A stretch of DNA of 64,000 nt, taken from contig OW028584.1 of assembly GCA_932294295.1 (NCBI GenBank), forward strand, positions 26,442,970 through 26,506,969. Reading direction: 5' to 3'. Shown here piece by piece: positions 10,647 to 22,600 of this stretch. The stretch is from Alitta virens (lineage: Eukaryota > Annelida > Polychaeta > Phyllodocida > Nereididae). A program made the translations under genes and the position numbers. Each line of letters starts with the position of its first letter. The first letter of the stretch is position 1. Under the pieces are notes generated by a model. It was not told the origin of the DNA. It saw only the letters and a list, made by a program, of their open reading frames with translations, and did not search any database.

Positions 10647-13600
10647 GTAATTACAAAATACAAGTTCCTGCTGCCACTCCAGTCGCACCTGTTTAGCTCT
10701 CCCCATACCTGGCTCTCAGTTACAATATCACCCACCCACAAGTTAATGTCCTCTCAGAGGCACCTCAGTGTGACACGTGCTGGCGTGGACATGATCGACA
10801 CAGGCAGAGCCAAAACACTATCTGCTCACTCCACAATCACTGGTTTTTGAGCACCCACTTTTCTGACATCTCAAGCCTTTAGCTTCCTTAATATTTGGTC
10901 TAATTTTCGTTCTGAAAGAACTATAGAAAGCTTAAAGACTTATGTTTATGAAAGGGTGATGTCTTTTGCCTTTCTGTTCATTGAATAAGATACCTTATCT
11001 TATCTCCTAAATCTTTATATGTCTGGTATCAATTTTAAAGACTTCCAAGTAATTAAAAATAATTTATATTTACAATAAAAGAATCTTATCTTATCTTATT
11101 TTTAGGCCATGAGCCAGGGGGGTCGGTCAGTACCATCTGGGGGGCAAAGCCTTAGTATTATTTTTTGAAAGACCAATGTCCCAGGTCTCCTAAAAGGTAT
11201 GATAGCATTGCCTAGCTCTTTGCCTTCCCTATGATATCAAGGTTTGAATATTACCTAAAATGACAAATATTACATCAAATCAGGCTTATAATACACCAAA
11301 TGAAAGCTAAGAATATGTGCTTTGCAATGATATAAATTATATTGCCATTGGTGTAGCATAAAGCATACAATAATGATGAACATAACAGCTTTCGTAAGTT
11401 CAAGTAGATATTGTGCGAGTTTTGGTCATTTATTTTGACCAATACAGATACTAGAGAGTGAGAAATATAAACCAGGCTGAAACAAGCAAACAAGTGCTTG
11501 ATAATTGTACATGAACCCACATCAAGGAATGGTGCACTGTGACATTAGTGCAAGTTTAATAACTTGACAAATACTAAACATTACCTGGCAAGTTCTGTAT
11601 GTGGTATAAACATATATCTAGGTGTTAATGCTATGTGAAATAGCCTTTATTTATATGACTGAAGCTTGTTCACTTGGCTCGACAGTTTTGATAATCATAC
11701 CATGTTGAAAGAAATGAAGATTTCATGCTATTGTATGTGGTTGTGGACCTAATACATAATAATGCATCTATATATGTATTTTCACAGACTTATCATAATG
11801 CTTATAAACAAAATTTGTATGGCATTATCTATGCAATTAAAACTGACCACAAACAGCGGTATCACTGCCTGGATCAATCAAGAATAGGTGCATACAATGC
11901 GATCATAGAATAATGAATGAGCTTATTCATAAGCACTCAGGGTGAGATTAACCATACAATTTTTATTTCTATCTAACAAACTTTTGTCAAACTTAGCCAT
12001 GTCACTGATGAATTTTCAAGGAATTGACAGAGGTATATCCTCTTAAGAATGATAGATCCTAGTCTAGAATCTAGATATAATGATGAAGTGGGACTTGATA
12101 GAATCACATCCAAATAACAGAAAAACAAAATTATCCAGGCATCTTATGCACTGATATTTCAGAATTCATGTTTTGTGTGAATTAAATTTTGGTTAGAAAG
12201 ATTCATTAGTCTCTTGATCTTGTAAATTTGGGTCAGTCTGTCAGATTTCATCAATAGTAGGATGCATTTTAAACAGTGTATACTGAGCAGGCATGCTACG
12301 ATGCATCTTGAAAACTCAGCAGTTCAAAAATTGTCAAGATCATCAATGAGAATGTCTAATTCATGGTCCACATTGTCACAGTAGCATGATTTTCAGTCTG
12401 GTAGTCTACACAAGCCCTTAAATTTTAATCGAGTTGTCATGGCAGAATATAACTTGTATACTTGCATGATAGGAGAGCCTTTGGTCTTGTCTGTTTTCAG
12501 CCTTGGTATCTCTGGCCTAGTTTACAGGCATTGTTACCAGGTGTCAGCCTGATAATTGACTCCCTGTTCAGGCTTTTCGAACCTTTTTAACTGCTGGGTG
12601 GCAATTGGTGATTCTCCACCTCAACCTTTCTTTTGTGAGTTAAAATCTGCGATCATTGACATGCACAACTGCAGTTTCAGATGCAAAAACATGTCAATGC
12701 TTCCAGCTTTCACATCAATTCGAATGTCATATGCCATTGCTGACCAAGTTCCAGAAAGGCTTTGAAGGCATCCTTATTCATGGATAGTAGTTTCAATGCA
12801 CTGAATCTGCCATTAGCCAGCCAAGCACACACTGTTACACCCTGTAAAATGTGTAAACTGACTAGGGTTTTTACAAGATTTAACACCCAGAGTAGTTGCC
12901 ACCTTCTTGATATCAATTAACTTGGTCAAGACTTCAGCAGGATCTGACCACCAACAACATTTTTAACTGCTAGGCTGAAGAAATACATGCAACGCATGAA
13001 GAAGGAGGCATTCATAGCCCTGTTCCTGTGTTCTATAGATAATCAGGAAGCATTGATCACCCACAGTTGCTTACAACATCTAGCCTCCAAGCTTGCTCGG
13101 GTAATGGTTGTGTCTCCAAATATTGATAAGAAACTCAATAAGATTGGTTTTGTTGGCACTTTTGACTAATGAATGACCTCCACTGTTAAACAAGGCCTTT
13201 GTGGAAGTACAACATTTTCCATTTTACTGGAGATTCCCCTCTTGTAGTGCTATTATTTAAATGGTTTATGCTCATATCATCAACAATGGTCACTGAATTG
13301 TTAGGTATATCTTTATCAGAGTAACATAACTTTGGAGTGTACTAGTAATTGTTGCTTTTTAGTTTGCCTCACCAAGCCTTCAGGTGTAGCTAATGCCCAG
13401 GGTATTAGTCAGCAAAGGATATGACCGTACTTCTGCCATGTGAAAATTCTGACTCCAGGCCCAATGATTCCTCCAAATATTGAATGGTCTGTTTTCCAAA
13501 TGACTGCCCTTCCATTTTGCATCTCCACCTGTTTTCTTTGAGAGAAATTTATAAATGTTTTAAATTTGTTCAACTTAACACTGTTACAGAAGTCGGTAAC

Positions 13601-16600
13601 AGGTGAAGCTGCATCTAGCTTCTCTTCCTTGAATGGCCTGATTCAGCACAGCATGTACTGTCCTCATCCTCTTGAACAAAATTACAGAGCTGCTCTTAAC
13701 AAATACTCCTTTGCTCAGGTGTCCAGATTGGAGGATGAACCTAGTTGTACCACTAAAAGATCAGGTGTCTCTGTTGACTGAAATCTCAAGTGCTTGATCT
13801 ATTATTGGAAGACATCCAAATGGATTAGTGGCACACATCTGAACAGAACACTAGCCTTTCTTGAATGCATCATGTATATTAAGATGAGTTCCTTGAAGAA
13901 CAGACATCTAGGCATAATAAACTGGCATAATTTGCACTGTCATATGCAAGGACAATGGAATCAGTGCTCTAATGGCACGGAAAAGCAGATCCTATCTCCT
14001 TCATGGAATGCACGGAGAAGACCCAGAAAATAATTTTCTCTATAATGTGCTGTATCACATCCAAAACTTTGACATGTCCCCATTGGAGTTCCTTTAAAAA
14101 AATTAGTAAATACTGTCCAAATAAGCCTCAGTTTGTGAAAATCTGTTGCAATTGGTTTTAGATTGTGTATTACATGGTTTCGCAAATAATCTCATTAATG
14201 TGCTCTTACAGTTCTATTGTACATCGTAGTCGCACTGGACCCCAAATAACACCGTCAGTAATGATTCTTGACTCCATGCATAAATATGGAGTCCAGCAAT
14301 CTTCACCCACATACCCTTAACATGACTTTCAGGTTAGCATTAAGCATACATTGCTCTTAACTAGCCCTGTTTACTATTAATAAGTCGACGATCTCATTTG
14401 TGACATTTTTGCCAACACTAATACATTCTTAGCTTCAATTTGGTGTATTATAAGTCACCTTTTCCTTCACATGTGTCGACTATAGCACAAGAAACAGCAA
14501 AAAAGTCATTTTCTTAGTGGCGTCCAAGAGCGCCAAAGTGGGCAAATATATTCATTGATATGAAAGGGAAGGCAAAGAGCTAGGCAATGTGATCATACAT
14601 TTTTTGACACCTGAGACATTGGTCTTTGAAAAAATCATAATGGGGTTTTGCCCCCCCAGATGGTACCAACATTCAAAATTTGAGGTCCTGGTTTTCACGG
14701 CCTACTTATCTTATCTTATCTTATCTTATCTTATCTTATCACGCAATTACATTGGCTGAAAAGTTCCCGCCCTTGACTATTTGGTTCCCTCAGTGAAGAA
14801 ACACTCAGGTTGGGTCTGGCGGATTCTGTGATCTGATTGGTTGATATTTAGCATACTCAGATTATGACGTCACTTTGCGATTCACAGACCCGACATGTCT
14901 CTTTACTTGAGACAGAAACGAGTCATGCCCTTGTCTGTGGTTGGCTGATGCAGAGTGCATCCTTGCATCATTATTTTTGCGCATTTTAATGTATATTTAT
15001 TATCGTTTTGTTCAATTGATTTCTGTAATTTCCCTGGGAAATTTATATTTATGGAATCAGTTAGTTATGATCTTCTATGTCTGAATAGCAAAATTAGTAG
15101 TAAGATGACAAGAAGGAATATGTCTAGCTGAAAAAGACTCTGTGAAAAAGACTCAATTCCACGTGATCTACCCTTATAAAAGGTTGAACATTTAGTTAAC
15201 ACATTGTAGACATGGATAAATAAATTCTAGAAAATAAATTTTTTTTTTTTGCAAATGATCTATCAATTATTCCAATATTGTGTTGTTTTTTTCTCCCCGG
15301 CAGCCCATGATTGCTCCTTTGAAGATGGTGACTGTGGTTGGAAAAACTATGAGAGTTTTGTATCCTTGGAGTGGGGAAAATGGACCATATTTTCTCCAGC
15401 TGAGGGTCAGGCTAACAATTTCAAAGGATTGCAGGCTGATGTTACATATCCTGAAGGAAAAGGTTGCTGTTTTAGCAAAAGCAGTGTGACTTGTTTTTTA
15501 AGATTGGACTACATAATAAATTGATAGGATACCCAATGGTCAAATTCACACAATAATGACGCATTATCGTCTTTTAGCGCAACTCTTCCCCTATTTTTTT
15601 CCTTGTTGGCTCTTGGTTATGTCATAAGATTCACAAAATAGTGCCACTAGAATTTTGAAAGTGAGTATTTGAAAGTGAGTATTTTAGTTGCAAATACTTG
15701 CATTGTTAGCATTACAAACAGTTCCCCATGCATTGGTTAGCATTACAAACAGTTCCCCATGCATTGGTTAGCATTATAAACAGATCCCCATGTTCGCAGC
15801 TAATGTTTACCTAACATGATTTCTCATATTGGGTTGGGGATGGGGTAAGCCAACAAAACTAGCCAATGCCCATGTTGGCAACACATTTGCATAATGTCAG
15901 TGCAATGCATTGTTATTTATCAGGTCTAGGCTGACCGAAGATTAAAGGATGTACCCTAAAATGAAGGACGTACCTCAAATGAAGGATGCCTGTACTTCGT
16001 TTACATACTTCGTTTACCAAAATTTTAATTATCTGGCAGTGGGGGTTTCTTGGGAATCCTGGTTACCAAGCCCTTTGGTGATGTTTTTGCCTAGTTTTTT
16101 TAAATACTAATGAGGTCAAAGGGATCCCCACTTTTTCCACAGAGAAAAAATTAAACATTTAAGCATTTCTGACCATGCTCACCAATATGAGGGAGTTTTA
16201 CATGGATTTTGGGGTGTGGCAGAATAAACTACTCAAGAAACTATAGAAAGAATATGGTAAAATACCATCCCAGCGAAGAATTTGAGCTCACAGTGAGCTC
16301 ACAGTTAGCTCATAGGAAACTCACAGAGAGGTCATACTGTGAGATCACTGTGAGCTAAAAGTGTAACCACACAGTGAACTCACAGAGTTGAGGTCACAGT
16401 GTCTTCTGTGAGCAAACTGTGAGTTTCTGCAACTTTCCCATCCCATGGTAGCTCTGGAAAATTAGTTTGTGTAACTTTGTTACAACTAATGACGAACTAC
16501 AAAAAAAAAAAATCTTCCAACAATCATTTATGATTACCCCATGCTGGGTTTGAACCTACAACCTAAGCCTAACAGTTCTACACCCTAACTACTACACGAG

Positions 16601-19600
16601 CCAGTCACTTAGAAACTAGGTAGCCTCATCTAGGTATAATTAACTAAGTGAATATGCTGGGACAGTGAAGCCATTATTATGTTGTCAGATATTTTTCAAG
16701 AGTAAGAAGAGTGAGAATCCAACTCGAGTTACCTACACAATAAAGCAGCAGTTCTATTTATAGTTTCTGTTATTAGCTGGCCTGTAATCAATAGTGGAGA
16801 CATAGTTTTCCTAAGAGTGTATACCACGCCACCTAGCGTGAGATCACAAGGTGAGTTCATGGTGAGTTAACTGTGATGTCATCCTGTGATCTCATCTTGT
16901 GAGCTTTGAGTAAGGTCACTGTGAGTGCAACGTTAGCTCACGTCTTTACTGGGATGTGGGCGTATTTAGTAATTCCTGCTTAAGCCCCGTTCCCACATAG
17001 CCGAGTTACTCGTAGTCAACTCGTAGTAATAACAAAAATTACGTAACACCCAAAATTCGAGGAGTTGGCGACGAATTTTTGCGGAAAAAATGACCAGGAG
17101 TGACTCGCCGAGTTACTCGCCGAATTACTCGCCGAGTTACTCGGCGGATTCAGCGAGCGACTCGCCGAGTACCAGGAGTGACTCGCCGAGTACCAGGAGT
17201 AACTCGCGGAGTACCAGGAGTAACTCGCCGAGTACCAGGAGTAACTCGCCGGGTGAAGCAAGGTGTCTACGACAGCGACGAGTCACCCATCGAATGATAG
17301 GCCGACGCCAGCCTACCTGCATTCTCAGATGAATATCTCGCTTAATATTTGGTCTATTTTCGATCCGAAAAACCTATGGAGTCACTATGAATTATACTAC
17401 AAAACAATCTTTATTTGACGAAAATCGGACTAATATTAAGGGAGCAGTAGCTTTTTAAAGAAGCGCTCAGCTTTCTGCATTAATACAGTCTGGGCGCGGA
17501 CGCTTCAGGGAGCACCAGTATAAGTAAATTAAATATAGCAAATAAAATCACAGATCAAATCACAAATACTAATTACAATATCAATATTAGATTTAAATTT
17601 TACAAAATATACACAAATTTATACTGATCATAATATCACAATAAGATTCAAATTAACACAAAAAGATAAGAAAGTTATACAAATATAATCATTGCCTGGT
17701 AATTACAATTAAATATATTGCTTTTAATTAATGAAAGCAATTACATATTTTTGTAATTGTGAATGACAATCAAGACAATGTCATATTACTGTGTCATCTT
17801 TGAACAAACCATGAAATGACAGGTCAAAGAACCCCAATTTAGGCAATTAGGCAATTGACACATGTATTGAATTTGCTGTATGCTCTACACCAATTCTTTG
17901 TATCATTCAAAATGCTAATAGCAATTACTGTGTCATCTTTGAACAAACCATGAAATGTCAGGTCAAAGAACCCCAATTTAGGCAATTAGGCAATTGACAC
18001 ATGTATTGAATTTGCTCTATGCTCTACACCCATTCTTTGTATCATTCAAAATGCTAATAGCAATTGACATAACAGTCATGGCAGTTGGCAGAATGAGTAG
18101 AAATGAATTGCAATAAAGCTCATCCAAACAATGTATATAAAATGGTCAAAAATATTGACCACACCATTCATGTCAGGGCCATACGCAGAGCACCTTGCCG
18201 CCGCCAGACTACCTGCCTTCTCAGACAAATATCTCGCTTAATATTTGGTCTATTTTCAATCTGAAAATCTGTGTGGAATAAGTATGAACTCGACTATAAT
18301 TCAATATTTATTTGACGAAAATCGGACTAATATTAGGGGAGCAGCAGCCTTTTAAAGTAGCGCTCAGCCTTACCTGCATTGATACAGTCCGGGCGCGGAC
18401 GTCTGCGAGAGCACCACTGTTTGCCTCCGCCAACTTAGCTGCCTTCTCAGACGAATATCTCGCTTAATATTTGGTCTATTTTCAATCCGAAAACGCGTAT
18501 GGAATCAGTATGATGTATACTACAATTCAGTCGTGATTTGACGAAAATCGGATTAATATAAATGGAGCAGCAGCCACCGCAAGACAACTGCCTTCTCAGA
18601 CAAATATCTCGCTTAATATTCGGGTTTTTTTAAATCCGAAAATACGTATGGAATCACTATGAATTATACTACAAAACAATCTTTATTTGACGAAAATCGG
18701 ACTGATATTAGAGGAGCAGCGGCCTTTTATATTATATACGACCCCCTACGCTGATGATGCATGTACTAAAGGTAGAACTCGACGAGTTACTCGGCGAGTT
18801 ACTCCTACAACTCGGTGAGTTACTCCTACAACTCGCCGAGTTACTCCTCGCACTCCTGAACATCCCCCCCGAGTGTAATACGAGCGAAAATAGCGCCGAG
18901 TAACTCGCCGAGTTCGAGGAGTAACTCGGCGAGTTCGAGGAGTAACTCGGCGAGTCATGGCCGAGTTTTTGGACTCCTGGATAATTCGCCGAGTGTGCCG
19001 TGCAGCACGGCATACTCGGGAGACTCGGCAAACTCGGCTCCAAATCTCACGAGTTCGCTACGAGACTCAGGAGTTACTCGCCGAGCATCTCTCGAGTGCA
19101 AGGAGTAATCGCCGAGTTTAGTAAGAGTTGGGCCCGAGAGGCGTGTTACGTAATACTACGAGTTGACTACGAGTAACTCGGCTATGTGGGAACGGGGCTT
19201 AAAAAGTGGACTACCTCAAAATGTCCTTCCTTTCAAAATGGCCAAGAATTCCAGAGTTCTCTCCACATTTTTGAGCAACCTTTGATTGAAGTACACCCAT
19301 CCCTTAATCTAAGGACGTACATCGTTTTAAGTACATACTTTAATCTGCGGATGGAGCTTGACCTATTTATAAATGCTACACCAACTCACTTGTAGTGTTG
19401 GCTGCTTGCATTGAGCTTCCGCCTTGCCAATGTGAAGTTTGGCCTAATTTGTCTGCCAATCTAGACCCAACTTTGGCCCAGTGTCTGCATATTATCTCAT
19501 CAAAAAGGATGGAGTTAAGATAGTTACAGCCCCCCAGATTTGAGTAGTGACAATTTTTGTGCATGAAACACTATATCTTTTCAGAGGGACACTACATGTA

Positions 19601-22600
19601 TGTTGGAGATGGCACAAGCCAGATATGCAGTGTGTCAATTCGGAACAGGAGATCTTCTGTGGAAGCCGTTCTGCATAGTCCTACATTCTTTCACACAAAT
19701 AACATTTGTGAATTGTCATTTTATCATTACAGGAGCATCACTGGTTCATTCAGAGGTAAATTTATTAAGATATATTATGGCATATAATTGCAATGGGGCA
19801 TGTAAGTCTCTTGTGATTTGGTGCATGATTGTCTCCAAACAATGGATGACATGACCCACCAATGATCCAATTAATCTCATTGACCACATCAATTGACGTT
19901 TGGTGACTTCATCAATTGTTTAAAGGGATGCACCAATTCACACATGACTGATATGCCCCATAACAAACTCACAGATATTGATTTTTGAAGGAGTTACATT
20001 TTGATGACGATGGGTTTGTTTGACAATTGACCTTGATCTAATATAAGGTCAAAGTTCAATGTCAAGTGAAAGAGTGGCAAAATATTATTTTTGTGTCTAT
20101 TGAATAATGTATTATTCAAACTGATATTTTTAGTAATATTGTGGCATCCAAATATCATTGATGACACCCTGGGGAAATTCCCTTAAATGGGGTAAAAAAA
20201 TATCTCATGATAGAGACGAGACCTTCCCCAAGTTTGAGTTGTACAATATAGTATTGTTATGTGCGGCAAGTTAGGGTGTCCTTGGATCAAAGGTCATGGT
20301 CACAGATGACCGTGACTGTTACATCAAGGTCGCATACCTGAAATTACAAAATTATTCCAGTGCATTTATGATGACAGTAACAAAGTAATGTGACATGAAA
20401 TTACTTATTTTTAACAAAGCAAGTGAAGTCTATTACTTGGTGACCCATTACAGTTTCAAACTGTCTAACATTTGGATAGGATGCAATAGCTATAATTTGT
20501 TCCCTATCATCCATAAACTTAACTGTGCTAGTTATTGTGATACCAAGATAGCATTCCAAATTGGGCCAGCGTCATTTCTATATTGGCCACAGTCGTACAT
20601 CATCCCATGAACATTGCCGATGTCATGCCGATGTTGTGCCGGTTGGGAATGTTATCTGGGTATGAAGTAGTTCACCAACATTGTTCCAATAGCCTTGATT
20701 TTATAAATACTGTACCTTAACAAAATTGATTTACCTTCTGTTTGGGTATTATGAATACTTTATATTTAGTTTACTTTTAGTTTGAAATGTTTATTAGAGA
20801 TAATTTTAATGGTGATTGAAAACATTTTTTCGTCAAACAGGTGATGCTCTCAAGTTGTTTTTGATTGATGGCAAAGTATCGAAGTTGCTGTGGTCCTCAC
20901 CAGCCCATAATACTTACAATCGCTGGTTATATGTACGAACTAAATTGGACCAAATTAAGGTGAACCAGTTCTCCTTACTCTTCCATGCTCGCTATGTCAA
21001 GGGATGTCCCAACTCAGTGGGTATAGATGACATCAAGTTTCTGCCATGTCCCATAGGTAATATGTTTTAAATATTGGTATATTTCGTACACTTTTCGCAC
21101 TCACAACATATATGCCCTTTAAAGTCTGAGCGTCCTCATGGCAATGAGGTAACACACATGAAAGTGTAGACCTGAAACCCCAGTGGCCAACACAGGGCTC
21201 TGTGCAATGCATTCTCCAGTAAAGGCTGTATATCCCTTCCATGTAAAAGAACAGATGCCGATGCTACAAAGGTTGTTGCCAGATAGATTTTATGATTGGT
21301 TCCTGTAGTTTTTCTAATGCATCAATTTGTTATAAATTGTAATTTAATAACACAATGTAATAAAATTATCCTTCTTGCAATAACATACTACTGGGGAATA
21401 TATCAGTCTTAATATCGAAATGAACTTGAAAATTGTTGGTGAAAAGTTCACAGGCACGACAGCAATGCCAGGCATTAATCAACCATATGTGGCATTGCAT
21501 GGATATAGTAATGACTATGATGAATCTTCATGTAAATCTATACAGTTGTATTATTGTAATATTTGCAGAGAAATTGGTCAGCACCATCTCGATCAGGAAT
21601 GTGAAACTTCAAAATGTTATGGGCAATCCAGTGTGGATGAAGAATTCTGATCCAAACAAGCACAATGTTGTGTGGATTGAAAGAAGTTCCATCAAAGACA
21701 GCATTTTATATTCATCTCAAATATCTGCTGTAAGTCTTCTTTTGAAGAGCGCGTATGTGCTGATACGAAATACAGACTTCTCTAACATTAGTGGAAGAGC
21801 AGTAGACTTAGTGTTTGATTCAGAGACGAAGAACAGAGTTGCTGAGGTAACACTTACACAAAACACAATGAGAAGCAGCAGAGCAGATGGCGTTATCTCG
21901 GTATGGAACAAAGGAATAAAAGAAGCGATGGTCTGGTTAGTGAATAATGACATCCAGGAGAACACAGCTCAGGATAAGAGTGATGTCATACGAGTGATTA
22001 ATGCAAGCTTGATAATGGACGGCAACCTCATCTACAACAACACAGGCAGATACATTCTCCAATTGGGCAGTATTATTCGAAGTCTTGGCAATCTCCTGGA
22101 CCAGAACATAACTAATAATATATTCTGGTTCAATGTCGCGCAACAAGCAGCTGCAAAATACACAATTCTTGCAAATGCATCAACAGTTAACTTCAATCGA
22201 AATCTCCTGAATAATCCAGCCAATACTGTTGAGTTTTCTGCCCAAACTGGGATCCCATCTACTTCTGAAATTGACTGCAGCAACAACTGGTGGGGGTCAG
22301 GCCAACCAGATCAAGTGCGATCGAAGATCGGAAGTTCACAGAACACCCAGGGATTACCAGCTGTCAACTACCAACCTTTTTGGACGTATCCTCCCAGTGA
22401 ATTTGGATTGTCTTGTAAGTAAATCTTAAAGAACTTAAATGTTTATTTTGATAATGTCAAGAGGGGACATTGGGAGAAATCTGAAGTGTGTTAGGCTCAA
22501 AACTTTTCAAACTCCCCTTCAAGTGTTGAGATTATCAACTTTTTAACTGCCATGCAGTCATTAACATTAAAATCAAAACTGGTAACTGTCTGCAAGTGGT

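Larger units (their letters stand above)
16984..19198. mobile_element. 2.2-kb TTAA-flanked TIR transposon, non-autonomous
   Basis: A perfect 45-bp terminal inverted repeat starts GCCCCGTTCCCACATAGCCG and is followed, after a small indel, by a shared TTACGTAACAC. TTAA flanks both ends (16,980-16,983 and 19,199-19,202). There is no transposase. The interior has ACTCG-rich short repeats and diverged ~240-bp repeats that also occur beside the Harbinger transposase at 37.2-37.5 kb, whose right end is a diverged version of this TIR. TTAA would fit piggyBac or Sola3; the shared interior points to PIF/Harbinger. Confidence 0.85.

Noticed and set aside
16538..16618. A tRNA gene on the minus strand
   Set aside because: Boxes are present but there is no convincing acceptor or anticodon stem; better read as a SINE remnant.
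17090..17332. Open frames on both strands in the ACTCG cluster
   Set aside because: They arise from the short tandem repeat and have low-complexity RVTRR/NSPST-type translations.
18732..19043. Minus-strand open frame with Ser/Asn-rich peptide
   Set aside because: Translation of the same short repeats near the right TIR; no domain or splice signal.
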